A DNA stretch of 64,000 bases, from NCBI RefSeq assembly GCF_001280085.1, contig NZ_LGED01000220.1, forward strand, positions 1-64,000, read 5' to 3'. The first letter of the stretch is position 1. Each line of letters opens with the position of its first letter. Below, piece after piece: positions 46,934 to 55,449 of this stretch. The position numbers and the translations under genes are program-made. The stretch is from Saccharothrix sp. NRRL B-16348 (GTDB taxonomy: Bacteria > Actinomycetota > Actinomycetes > Mycobacteriales > Pseudonocardiaceae). The notes beneath the pieces were generated by a model. It was not told the DNA's origin. It saw only the letters and a list, made by a program, of their open reading frames with translations, and made no database searches.

Positions 46934-47926
46934 CTACGCCGAGACCGGGTCGTCGCGCTTCGCGACCGCGGTCAGGTAGTTGCTGTACCGAGGGGAGTCG
47001 AAGTCCGTGAACCCGCCGTTGAGCATGGCGTCCCGGATGTCCCGCACCGTGTCGACCACCCGGTGACCCAAAGTGAAACCCAACTCTCGCCCGATCGGGT
47101 CGAAATTCACCCGGTAGTTGCGCGGATCCGTCTGCTCCTTGCGGATCTCCAGGCGGACACCGGCGATCTCCTCGGCGATGAGTTCCCCGATGGTGTCCAT
47201 GCGGTAGTTCTCCTCGCCGAAACCGCAGTTGTAGACGACGCCGGGAGCGGCACGCGGGGCATCCCGAAGGACGAGCTGCACGGCCGCCGCCGCATCCTCG
47301 ACGTGCAGGAACGGCCGCCACTGCGTGCCGCCGTGGACGGTGACACGGCCGCGTGCCACGGCGTCCGCCGTCATGACGTTGACCGCGAGGTCGAACCGCA
47401 TCCGAGGTGAAAGGCCGTGGATGGTGGCGAATCGCAGCAGACGGGACGAGAGCACGTCCCGGGGCAACGAGAGCAGGTAGTGCTCGGACCTCACCTTGGA
47501 TTCGGCGTAGACGGACTGCGGCGCCACGGGCGACCACACGTCCACCTCCTTGTCCGCCGTGAGCCCGTAGTTGCTGCACGTGGAAGCGAAGACCAACGAC
47601 CGCACACCCGCACGCCGGCACGCCTCGACGACCCGTACCGTCCCGAGGTAGTTGACGTCCCAGGCGGTGTCCGGGTCGACCGCGCAGGCCGGATCGCCCA
47701 CGATCGCCGCCAGGTGCACCACCGCGTCCACTCCGCCGAGCGCCTTGTGCCACGAGCCGACGTCGCGGACGTCGCCGTCGACGTAGGTGACCCGGGGCAG
47801 GTCGAGTTCCGGACCGCCGACCAGACCGTTGTCGACCACGACGACCTCTGATCCGGACCGGCAGAGCCGTTGGGTCAGCACCGACCCGATGTACCCGCGC
47901 CCACCGGTGATCAGGTACTTCTTCAT
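46934..47926 (-). CDS. NAD-dependent epimerase/dehydratase (extended SDR)
   Basis: 330 aa. Starts MKKYLITGGRGYIGSVLTQRLCRSG (GxxGxxG), with the DVRD motif (DGDVRDVGSW), VVHLAAIVGDP, the Ser region FASTCSNYG, the catalytic YAESK and RPFLHVEDAAAAV. These features place it with NDP-sugar 4-epimerases/4,6-dehydratases, but TCSNYG replaces the usual SSAAVYG-type loop, so the exact reaction is uncertain. It lies between hypF (76 bp downstream of its stop) and the aminotransferase gene. Confidence 0.92.
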   Translation of the reverse strand: MKKYLITGGRGYIGSVLTQRLCRSGSEVVVVDNGLVGGPELDLPRVTYVDGDVRDVGSWHKALGGVDAVVHLAAIVGDPACAVDPDTAWDVNYLGTVRVVEACRRAGVRSLVFASTCSNYGLTADKEVDVWSPVAPQSVYAESKVRSEHYLLSLPRDVLSSRLLRFATIHGLSPRMRFDLAVNVMTADAVARGRVTVHGGTQWRPFLHVEDAAAAVQLVLRDAPRAAPGVVYNCGFGEENYRMDTIGELIAEEIAGVRLEIRKEQTDPRNYRVNFDPIGRELGFTLGHRVVDTVRDIRDAMLNGGFTDFDSPRYSNYLTAVAKRDDPVSA

Positions 47927-48002
47927 GGTTCGTTTCTCTCCTCGGTTCTGCGCGTCCCGTGCCGCCCCGGGATTCGGCGAACTCGACGGGCCCAGGACGC
48001 GG

Positions 48003-50348
48003 TCACCGCTCACCGCCCGCCAGCCTGGCGTCGGCCACCACGATCTGGCCGAGCGAAATGCCACCGTCGTTGGTCGGCACCTGCCGGTGGCAGTACGCGT
48101 CGAAGCCCGCCGCGCGCAGCTCCACCAGGCAGTTGACCAACAGGAACTCGTTCAGGAAGACGCCGCCGGACAGCACCACCTGCCCGGTGCCCGCCACCCG
48201 CAACGCCCGACACCGCTCCACGACGACGTCGACCACGGCCGAGTGGAAACGACGGCTCATCACGGCGGTGTCGAGGCCGGCTGCCAGGTCGGCGGCCAGC
48301 GCGCGGACCAGCGGACGGGGGTCGATCTCCGTGACGCCGTCGTGCTCCAGCAGGCCGAAGCGGTATCGCCGGTCGGGTTCCGCCATGGTGAAGTCGCGTT
48401 CGAGCAGGCCTTCCAGCTCGATGGGACCGTGCGCTTCGTACTCGGCGTGCGTGGTGATGGCCAGCAAGGCGGCGACACCGTCGAACAGCCGGCCCATGCT
48501 GGAGGCGGGTGGCGAGTTGATCCCGCGCCGCGCCATGGTGGCGAAGACGTGCCGCTGTTGTTCGTCCAGGCGTGCCAGGACCGGGAAAGCGGCGAGCGCG
48601 GCGGACGTGTCCGCGAGCGCGTCCAGGGCCAGGGCGAAACCGGTCCTGATCGGCTCGGTGACCGCCTTGTCACCGCCCAGCAGCGGCACGGTCCGCAGGT
48701 GCGCGACGCGACGGGCGTCGCGGTAGTCGCCCAGCAGGAATTCGCCGCCCCAGGTGGTGCCGTCCAGGCCGTACCCGGCGCCGTCGAAGACGACACCGAT
48801 CGTCCGGCCGTCCAGCCGGTTGTCGGCCATGCAGGACGCCATGTGCGCGTGGTGGTGCTGGATCTGGACGACGTGCTCGAAGGCGTTGCCCTGCTCCTCG
48901 AACGCGAAGCGCGTCGCGCGGAACTGCGGGTGCAGGTCCACGGCGGCGTGCCGCGGCCGGAGCTCGTGCAGCTCGGCGAGGTGTTGGACGGCCGCTCGGT
49001 GCGCCACGAACGTCTCGTCGTTCTTGATGTCGCCGATGTGCTGGCTGACGTAGACCCGGGAGCCGCTGCTCAACGCCACCGTGGTCTTCAGCTCGGCGCC
49101 GTACGCCACCAGCGGCGCCAGGTCGGTGCCGACTTCCACGGGGTACGGCGCGTAGCCGCGGGACCGGCGGATGAAGCTGACCACCGGCTCGCCGAGTTCG
49201 GGGTGCTCGGAGTAGCGGACGATCGAGTCGTCGACCCGGACCTCGATGTCGCGGTCGTGGTAGAGGATCAGGTCGGCGACCTGGTGCAGCTGCGCCAACG
49301 CGTCCTCGTTGCGGTGCACGATCGGATAGCCGGAGATGTTCCCGCTGGTCATGACCAACGCGTCCAACCCGGCGTGATCGACCAGGAGGTGGTGCAGCGG
49401 CGCGGACGGCAGCATCACGCCGAGGTTGGGGTTGCGTGGCGCGATCTGCTCCGACAGGCCGTCGGACCGCTTGCGCAGCAACACGATCGGGCGAGCCGGG
49501 GAGAGCAGCAGGTCCGCCTCGGCGGGACGGACCTCGGCGAAACCGGTGACCGTGTCCAGGTCGCGGGCCATCACCGCGAACGGCTTGGAATCGCGCCGCT
49601 TGCGGGTCCGCAGCCGTGCGACGGCCTCGGCGTTGCGGGCGTCCACGGCGAGGTGGAACCCGCCGACGCTCTTGACCGCGACGATCCTGCCCTCGGTGAG
49701 CGCGGCCGTGGCCGCGGCGAGCGCCTCCTCCCCTTCGGCCGTCGCGCCGTCGGAGCCGGCCAACAGCAGCCGGGGGCCGCAGTCGGTGCACGCGTTGGGC
49801 TGGGCGTGGTAGCGGCGGTCCAGCGGGTCGCCGTACTCGACGGCGCACGGTTGGCACATCGTGAAGACGGCCATGGTGGTCGCGGCCCGGTCGTAGGGCA
49901 GTTCCCGGATGATGGAGTAGCGCGGGCCGCAGTTGGTGCAGTTGATGAACGGGTAGCGGTACCGGCGGTCGGTCGGGTCGCGCAGCTCGGCGAGGCAGTC
50001 GGCGCACACGTACGAGTCGGCCGGGACGACCGTGGTGCGCAGTCCGCTGTGCAGGCTCTCCCGGATGGTGAACCCTCCCGGCTCCGCCGCGGCGGCGGGC
50101 AGTTCCTCCACCCGCACGGCCGTGACCCGGGCCTGCGGTGGCGCGTGCGTGCTCAGGCTCTCGGTGAAGCGGCGCACCTCCTCGGGTCGACCGGCGACCT
50201 CGACCAGCACGCCCTCCGGGTCGTTGAGCACCCAGCCGGTCAGGTCGTGCCGCAACGCCAACTTGTAGACGAACGGCCGGTACCCCACGCCCTGGACCAC
50301 GCCCACCACGCGGATGCGCCGCCGGATTCCCGAATCGCTGTTCGGCAC
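48003..50348 (-). CDS. hypF: HypF-type carbamoyltransferase
   Basis: About 781 aa from a GTG seven bases after GAGAGG; a GTG eight codons upstream, overlapping hypE, is the alternative. All HypF domains are present. The acylphosphatase domain has Arg24 and Asn42 (VQGVGYRPF, GWVLNDPEG). Two zinc fingers use Cys115/118/137/140 and Cys165/168/187/190. A YrdC-like domain (~205-380) carries AVKSVGGFHLAVDARN and KRRDSKPFAVM. A Kae1-like domain has QHHHAHMASCMADN and VVFDGAGYG. HypF makes carbamoyl-AMP from carbamoyl phosphate and transfers the carbamoyl group to the HypE C-terminal cysteine. No hydrogenase genes accompany it. The acylphosphatase domain and zinc fingers separate it from TobZ-type O-carbamoyltransferases. 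Confidence 0.93.
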   Translation of the reverse strand: MPNSDSGIRRRIRVVGVVQGVGYRPFVYKLALRHDLTGWVLNDPEGVLVEVAGRPEEVRRFTESLSTHAPPQARVTAVRVEELPAAAAEPGGFTIRESLHSGLRTTVVPADSYVCADCLAELRDPTDRRYRYPFINCTNCGPRYSIIRELPYDRAATTMAVFTMCQPCAVEYGDPLDRRYHAQPNACTDCGPRLLLAGSDGATAEGEEALAAATAALTEGRIVAVKSVGGFHLAVDARNAEAVARLRTRKRRDSKPFAVMARDLDTVTGFAEVRPAEADLLLSPARPIVLLRKRSDGLSEQIAPRNPNLGVMLPSAPLHHLLVDHAGLDALVMTSGNISGYPIVHRNEDALAQLHQVADLILYHDRDIEVRVDDSIVRYSEHPELGEPVVSFIRRSRGYAPYPVEVGTDLAPLVAYGAELKTTVALSSGSRVYVSQHIGDIKNDETFVAHRAAVQHLAELHELRPRHAAVDLHPQFRATRFAFEEQGNAFEHVVQIQHHHAHMASCMADNRLDGRTIGVVFDGAGYGLDGTTWGGEFLLGDYRDARRVAHLRTVPLLGGDKAVTEPIRTGFALALDALADTSAALAAFPVLARLDEQQRHVFATMARRGINSPPASSMGRLFDGVAALLAITTHAEYEAHGPIELEGLLERDFTMAEPDRRYRFGLLEHDGVTEIDPRPLVRALAADLAAGLDTAVMSRRFHSAVVDVVVERCRALRVAGTGQVVLSGGVFLNEFLLVNCLVELRAAGFDAYCHRQVPTNDGGISLGQIVVADARLAGGER

Positions 50349-50365
50349 CTCGTCACCTCTCGCGC

Positions 50366-51391
50366 TCAGCACAGGCGCGGCAGCTCGGAGCCCTGGAGCT
50401 CCTCGATCACGGAGTCACGCCCGTCGCCGTCGCGCATCAGGACCACCGGCTCCGCGTCCGCGGTCACCTCGCCGATCGCGACCGCCTCGCGGCCGTACCG
50501 GTGCGAGCGGAGCGCCGCCAGCACCTCCTGCTCGGCTTCGGGGGCGACGAACAGGCACAGGCAGCCCTCGTTGGCGGCATGGATCGCGTTGATACCCAGC
50601 ATGTCCGTGGCCATCACGGTCTCGAACTGGATGGGCAGCCGGTCCTGGTCGACCCTGATCGTGAGCCCGGACGCCTGCGCGTACTCGTGGAGGACGGCGG
50701 CCAGACCGCCTCGGGTGACATCGCGGACCGAGTGCACCGCGCCCTCGCCCGTCGACGCCAACAGCTCGTCCAGGAGCCCGTTCAGCGGCGCGCAGTCGCT
50801 GAGCACGCGTTGCTCGAAACCGAGGCCCTCCCGGATCGACAGCAGGTGCACGGTGTGGTTGCCGATCGATCCGCTGAGGATCACCCGATCACCGGGTCGG
50901 ACGTCGCGCATCCGCAGCGGCGCGCGTTCGAAGACGCCGATACCGGCCGTGTTGAGGTAGATCTGGTCGACCTCGCCCTTGCGGACCACCTTGGTGTCGC
51001 CGCAGACGATCTGGACGCCCGCTTCGAGGGCCATCTCCCGGATCGAGGTGACCACCTGGAGCAGGCGGGAGATCGGGAGCCCGGTCTCGAGGATCATCCC
51101 GAGGGTGAGGTAGAGCGGGCGCGCGCCGACCACCGCGAGGTCGTTGACCGTGCCGCAGACCGCGATCTTGCCGATGTCGCCGTTGCCGAAGAACGGCGGG
51201 TCGACCACGAACGAGTCGGTGGTCATCGCGATCCGCCCGGCGGGAATGGACAACATGGCGCTGTCCTCCATTTCGCCGATGTAGACGTCGCCGAGCGTGT
51301 CGACGATGAGGGAGACCAGCTCATGGCTGAGCTTGGCCCCGCTGCCGTGGTCGAGAACGACCTCATCAGGGTCGGTGACCGAGCTTGCCAT
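50366..51391 (-). CDS. hypE: HypE-type carbamoyl dehydratase
   Basis: 341 aa, PurM/AIR-synthase fold. ATP-binding segments are GKIAVCGTVNDLAVVGARPLYLTLG and IVCGDTKVVRKGEVD, with SVRDVTRGGLAAVLHEYA in the second half. The protein ends ELPRLC: the free C-terminal Cys341 is the carbamoyl acceptor that HypE dehydrates to thiocyanate. So it looks fully competent. In hydrogenase systems the CN group then passes to HypC/HypD iron; neither is here. Its stop overlaps the longer possible hypF start, so the pair is coupled. A cysteine hydrolase gene lies 88 bp upstream. Confidence 0.94.
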   Translation of the reverse strand: MASSVTDPDEVVLDHGSGAKLSHELVSLIVDTLGDVYIGEMEDSAMLSIPAGRIAMTTDSFVVDPPFFGNGDIGKIAVCGTVNDLAVVGARPLYLTLGMILETGLPISRLLQVVTSIREMALEAGVQIVCGDTKVVRKGEVDQIYLNTAGIGVFERAPLRMRDVRPGDRVILSGSIGNHTVHLLSIREGLGFEQRVLSDCAPLNGLLDELLASTGEGAVHSVRDVTRGGLAAVLHEYAQASGLTIRVDQDRLPIQFETVMATDMLGINAIHAANEGCLCLFVAPEAEQEVLAALRSHRYGREAVAIGEVTADAEPVVLMRDGDGRDSVIEELQGSELPRLC

Positions 51392-51479
51392 TGAGCGTCC
51401 TCCCTTTCTGGGTGCGCGCGCGAAATGACCGTTCGTGGAATCGGCGGGATCGTGGTGATCGGGATCGGACGCCCGGTGG

Positions 51480-52070
51480 TCATGGCAGGGTCTTGACGAC
51501 CCTGCGGGGAAGTTCACCCTTGGTGTCAAGGGTTTCCAGGATCTCCGACGAGTCGGCGACCGTGGCGCAGTACCCGCTGAGCCAGGTGAGCGAGCGGTCC
51601 CGGTCCGCCGGGTTGTCGGAGACGACGCAGTCGGACGGCACCCACACGTTGTAGCCGCGGAAGAACGCGTCGGCGGCGGTCGTCTGCACGCAGATCTGGG
51701 TCTGCAGGCCGGTGACCACGACGGTGTCGACGCCGGCGGCCTGGAGCAGGTCGTGCATCTCGGTCTCGTAGAAGCCGCTGTCCTTGTTCTTCTCCACGAC
51801 CACGTCACCGTCCGCGAGGAAGGCGGGCAGGATTTCCGCGCCCTCGGTGCCGCGCTGGAGCGGAAGGGTTCCGTCGGCTTTGCGGTTCGCGTTGGGGTCG
51901 TCGGGCAGGTTGATCAACTGCAGGTGGTAGACGGTGTGGCCGCGGCGCCGCATCTCGTCCAGGAAAGCGGTGTAGTGGGGCTGCGCGTCGGCGATCACCG
52001 CGGTCCGTTCGGGGGTCAGGTAAACCACATCGCCCTGGAGGTCATTGGTGAGGACGGCGATCTTGCCCAT
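51480..52070 (-). CDS. isochorismatase-family cysteine hydrolase (amidase-like)
   Basis: 196 aa. Catalytic triad of the family: Asp10 (AVLTNDLQGD), Lys94 (VVEKNKDSGFYETEM) and Cys127 (VTGLQTQICVQTTAADAFFRGY). A cis-peptide-like region is visible around it. The presence of Cys means it belongs to the nicotinamidase/N-carbamoylsarcosine amidase/peroxyureidoacrylate group rather than to isochorismate hydrolases, which use Asp. A substrate with an amide or carbamoyl group fits the HypF/HypE context. It is the first gene of the run; AAGGAGC precedes its ATG. Confidence 0.9.
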   Translation of the reverse strand: MGKIAVLTNDLQGDVVYLTPERTAVIADAQPHYTAFLDEMRRRGHTVYHLQLINLPDDPNANRKADGTLPLQRGTEGAEILPAFLADGDVVVEKNKDSGFYETEMHDLLQAAGVDTVVVTGLQTQICVQTTAADAFFRGYNVWVPSDCVVSDNPADRDRSLTWLSGYCATVADSSEILETLDTKGELPRRVVKTLP

Positions 52071-52347
52071 GAGTGCTCCTTGTATAGACGAAAAGCCGAT
52101 GGCGCAATGACGCGCAGTCCGCGGAATGGCACCTCGCGAACCGGTCGGCAGAAACTCGTCGAGAGTAAGGCCGCTCGGAGCGGGTGAACAAGACAAAGCG
52201 CTGTTCGGATCCGTTCACCGGGGCGTAACCGCCGTTCGGACCTGTTCGGAACGTAGCCCAGTCCGTTCACGAACACACCCGAACAGCCCAACACCGCCCG
52301 CTGGATCGGCGGTCGCCCCAGGTGGACTGGACCACCATGCTGGAGCC
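52071..52347. promoter_or_regulatory. divergent control region with repeated GTTCGGA words
   Basis: This 277-bp gap separates the hyp/sugar operon from the plus-strand XRE-ricin gene. GTTCGGA occurs at 52203-52209, 52234-52240 and 52244-52250, with GTTCACGAAC (near 52263) and CCGAACAG (near 52288) as inverted relatives. Such clustered half-sites look like operators for a shared regulator. The spacing is irregular, and no clear -10/-35 pair was assigned. Confidence 0.5.
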
Positions 52348-53316
52348 ATGAGCCACGGAGGGGGCGGCTCAGCAGAGTCGTCGTCGGCAGCACCTCAGCC
52401 GACCGAGGCCACCACCGCAGCCGAATTCACCGCGGCACTGCGCGCGTTGCGGATGTGGTCCGGGCTGACCTACCGACAGCTGGAGGGGAAGACGGCGGCG
52501 CACCGGGCCCGGCTGCCGCCCAGCACGATCGCGACCACACTCGGCCGCGCCACGTTGCCCAGGGAACACTTCGTCGACACCTTCACCCGCGCCTGCGGCC
52601 TCGGCGACGACGAAGTGCTGCTGTGGCTCAAGACCCGCCGCCGCATCGCCGTCCGGGCGACCGATGAGGACGACGACGAGCCGGCCCCGGCCACCGGCAC
52701 ACCGGTCCGGTCGCGTGCCCCGCGATGGCGTCGGGTGGCGAGCCTCGTCGCGGCCACGTTCATCGGCATCGTCGGCACGCTGGCCGTCGACGCCGTGTTC
52801 GACCGGTCCGCACCGGCCTCGCCGGCGGCGTTGACGCTGGCGGGACTGACCATCCGCCCGGTGGGCAGCTGGGCACGTATCCACCCCGCGCGGACGCCCG
52901 AACTGTGCCTCACCGAGGGCCGGACCGGCCGCCACGCCACCCCCATCGCCGTCCAACAGTCCTGCGCGGACACGACCCTCCCGCACGTGTTCATCGAGCC
53001 GCTCGGCGCGAACGTCGTGCAGATCCAGTGGCACCACCCAAGCCACGGCATCCGATGCCTCGCGGTCCTGTCCGACCGGCCGGACCACGACTTCCTCGAA
53101 CCGGGCGACTGCACCGACGACGACCCTGCCCAGCGGTTTCGGATCGAGCCGACCGGCCCACCGTCCGTGGCGCACGTCCGCATCCACCCCGTCGTCACCG
53201 GCTCGTGCCTCGGCCTGCGCGACCGCGCCACCTCCGCCGGCGCCGAAATCGTCCAGTCCCCCTGCTCCACCGCCTCCGACCAGGAGTTCCTGATCGAACC
53301 GACCGCACCCCCGTGA
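52348..53316 (+). CDS. XRE-type HTH protein with a membrane anchor and ricin-like C-terminal domain
   Basis: 322 aa. The N-terminal HTH (TAALRALRMWSGLTYRQLEGKTAAH...STIATTLGRATLPREHFVDTFTRACG) is the XRE type common in actinomycete hybrid proteins. One transmembrane helix follows (VASLVAATFIGIVGTLAVDAV). The extracellular C-terminal part has paired Cys and repeated W/F-rich blades (ELCLTEGRTGRH, IRCLAVLSD, GSCLGLRDRATSAGAEIVQSPC), resembling a ricin-B lectin trefoil. Family context suggests a surface sensor with cytoplasmic DNA binding. It is divergent from the hyp/sugar operon and may control it through the repeated GTTCGGA sites. Confidence 0.8.
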   Translation: MSHGGGGSAESSSAAPQPTEATTAAEFTAALRALRMWSGLTYRQLEGKTAAHRARLPPSTIATTLGRATLPREHFVDTFTRACGLGDDEVLLWLKTRRRIAVRATDEDDDEPAPATGTPVRSRAPRWRRVASLVAATFIGIVGTLAVDAVFDRSAPASPAALTLAGLTIRPVGSWARIHPARTPELCLTEGRTGRHATPIAVQQSCADTTLPHVFIEPLGANVVQIQWHHPSHGIRCLAVLSDRPDHDFLEPGDCTDDDPAQRFRIEPTGPPSVAHVRIHPVVTGSCLGLRDRATSAGAEIVQSPCSTASDQEFLIEPTAPP

Positions 53317-53422
53317 CCGGGCGGATTTCTCGGCGTCGCCCGGCGAGGCTGGACGCCCTGCCGGCCGACCTGGACGAGGTCCGGGCGAGCCTGAACGACC
53401 CGAACGCAGCTCGACGTCCCTT

Positions 53423-53611
53423 GTGGACAGTGAGGCACGACGCCTGCGGGAGATGGTCCGGTTCGTCCTGGAGGACGGCGGCGGAGTCATGGTGGAGGTC
53501 GACCCCGCCCGCACACGACCCGCGTGTCGCGCCACGTCGACCGACTTTCCCTGCCACAGCGACGCCCGGCGCCGCTGTCGACCGGGAGGCCCATTACTCC
53601 GAATGGGCTAA
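53423..53611 (+). CDS. possible small ORF or remnant
   Basis: A short frame contains LVDSEARRLREMVRFVLEDGGGVMVEVD, which recalls the core of the small 'trypsin-co-occurring' domain proteins (VRFxLxDGxxVxVEVD). The upstream part that could start the gene and the downstream part are unconvincing, so it may be a degraded copy. The adjacent frame DALPADLDEVRASLNDPNAAR looks like a piece of coding sequence from a different frame, consistent with a frameshifted remnant. Confidence 0.3.
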   Translation: MDSEARRLREMVRFVLEDGGGVMVEVDPARTRPACRATSTDFPCHSDARRRCRPGGPLLRMG

Positions 53612-54108
53612 TGTCTAGTTCGTGGACACAAGGATCAAGGCATCGTTGCTACATTCGGCCCTGGGGTAGGGAGTCGGGTAAGACGCCCGCGGCGCCGAAC
53701 ACGGTGGCCGCGGCTCGGTGCTTGAGGGGTCACGCCGGGCCTGGGACGTCCCGAACCCTTGGGGGGCGCACAACCGCTTGGTCGCCACGGCGGCCGGCGG
53801 TCGATAGTGACGCTTCCGAACGGACGACATCACGGTAATCGTGGTGAACGACGCTCGGAGCATGGGGGAAACAATCGTGACGTGCACTTCATCAAGCACC
53901 TCGTGTGTGCGACGGCTCAGCCGCGTTTCTTGCTGTTGTCCCGCAAGGCATCGTCGAACTCCGCGACGGGGGCTTCATTCCGTCGTCGCGGAGTCGACGC
54001 TCATCTGACTCTCGGACATCACCGCACCACCGGGACGTAAACGCCCTGGTGTCCGAATTCGGACCTCGCGCACAACAGCCGCGGCCGCACGAGCACAAGG
54101 ACACGAAG
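53612..54108. other. 497-bp leader region before the PLP operon
   Basis: No supported gene on either strand. The notable feature is a long hairpin at 53952-53999: CGTCGAACTCCGCGACGG pairs with CCGTCGTCGCGGAGTCGACG with one or two bulges. It lies ~110 bp before the aminotransferase ATG. It could be an attenuator, an operator or a terminator of a lost upstream gene. The rest is unstructured, with lower G+C than neighbouring coding regions. Confidence 0.4.
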
Positions 54109-55449
54109 ATGCTTGCCACCAGCGATATCAACCCGGCCATCACCGATCCGGTCCTGGCCAGCATGAACCTCCTCAACGAGGTCACCCTGCGGTACCCGAG
54201 GGCGTTGTCGTTCGGAGCCGGACGGCCCTTCGACGGCCTGCACGACGTCGAGGCCTCCCTGGCCCTGGTCAGGAGTTACGTCGACCGCGAGGCGGCCGCC
54301 ACGAACCGGAGAGCCGCCGACCTGATGAACCAACTCGGCCAGTACGGGCGGACGAAAGGGCTGATCCACGAACTCGTCGCGGAAATGCTGCGCAACGACG
54401 AGGGTATCGAGGTCGATCCCGACAGCATCGTCATCACGTCGGGCGCCCAGGAAGCCATGGCGTTGTGCGTCACGGTCCTCTGCGGCCGGGTCGAGGACGT
54501 CGCGCTGGCCGGTGAACCGGGCTACGTGGGATTCGCCGGGATCGCGAAACTTCTCGGCACGCACCTCGAAGGGCTCGTGCTCGACGGGCGGTCGATGACT
54601 CCGCGGCTGATCCGGAGTCGGTTGACGAGCCTCTCCGACCGGGGTCGCAGGCCGCGCCTGCTGTACTGCAACCCGGACTTCTCCAACCCGACCGGCCGGC
54701 GGATGTCCTTGTCGACGCGACAGGAGCTCCTCCGGATCGCCGAAGACCACGACCTGTTGATCGTGGAGGACTCGACTTACCGGTACTTCTCGTTCGACCA
54801 GACCGAACTGCCGTCGTTGAAGAGCCTGGACGAGAACCGCCGGGTCATCTACAGCGGGACCTTCTCGAAGACCCTGTTCCCGGGACTCCGGATCGGCTAC
54901 CTCGTGGCCGACCAGGCCATGCAGTCGGCCGACGGCCCGTATCCGCTCGCGGACGAGCTGTCGAAGGCGAAGAGCATGTTCACCAACAACACCTCGCCCA
55001 TCTGCCAGGCGATCGTGGGTGGCTACCTGCTGGAGCACGGGTGCTCGCTGCGGGCGGCGGTCCAGCCGAAGGTCGAGTTCTACCGGCGGAACCGGGATGT
55101 CCTGCTGGCGTCGTTCGACCACTGCTTCCCGCGCGGTGAGACGTGGACGGACGGCGTCGACTGGTCCACTCCGGACGGCGGGTTCTTCGCCACGCTCCGC
55201 GTGCCGTTCGAAGTCGACCACGACGCACTGAACGAGTCCGCCGCCGAGCACGGCGTCATCTGGATCCCGATGCGCGATTTCTACCTGGGTCCGGGCGGTG
55301 AGAGCGAGATCCGGCTCGCCTTCAGCTCGCTGGACCCCGAGCAGATCAGGGAGGGGGTTCGTCGCCTGGCGCTGTTCGTGCGGTCACGGGTCCTCGGCGA
55401 TCACCCCGGCATGGCGGGGACGCGATCCGGCGCGGTGAGCAGGACATGA
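54109..55449 (+). CDS. PLP-dependent aminotransferase (fold type I, MocR/2-aminoadipate-like without HTH)
   Basis: 446 aa. PLP sites: NPDFSNPTG (188-196), IVEDSTYRYFSF (Asp221) and the lysine in SGTFSKTLFPGLRIGYL (K254). SGAQEAMALCVTVL and EPGYVGFAGIAK match the AAT class I/II subgroup that includes 2-aminoadipate aminotransferase, valine-pyruvate aminotransferase and the catalytic domain of MocR regulators; no GntR HTH is present. AAGGA lies before the ATG. Its stop overlaps the DUF2848 start (ATGA), so these are coupled. The substrate is unknown; the operon pairs it with a FAH-like and a cupin protein. Confidence 0.9.
   Translation: MLATSDINPAITDPVLASMNLLNEVTLRYPRALSFGAGRPFDGLHDVEASLALVRSYVDREAAATNRRAADLMNQLGQYGRTKGLIHELVAEMLRNDEGIEVDPDSIVITSGAQEAMALCVTVLCGRVEDVALAGEPGYVGFAGIAKLLGTHLEGLVLDGRSMTPRLIRSRLTSLSDRGRRPRLLYCNPDFSNPTGRRMSLSTRQELLRIAEDHDLLIVEDSTYRYFSFDQTELPSLKSLDENRRVIYSGTFSKTLFPGLRIGYLVADQAMQSADGPYPLADELSKAKSMFTNNTSPICQAIVGGYLLEHGCSLRAAVQPKVEFYRRNRDVLLASFDHCFPRGETWTDGVDWSTPDGGFFATLRVPFEVDHDALNESAAEHGVIWIPMRDFYLGPGGESEIRLAFSSLDPEQIREGVRRLALFVRSRVLGDHPGMAGTRSGAVSRT

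Noticed and set aside
48003..50348. HypF-like gene as a TobZ/NovN-type O-carbamoyltransferase
   Set aside because: It has the N-terminal acylphosphatase domain and both zinc fingers of HypF and is paired with hypE; TobZ-type enzymes lack those parts.
47787..50960. 1057-codon plus-strand frame over hypF/hypE
   Set aside because: Antisense shadow; lacks any domain pattern, whereas hypF and hypE are unambiguous on the minus strand.
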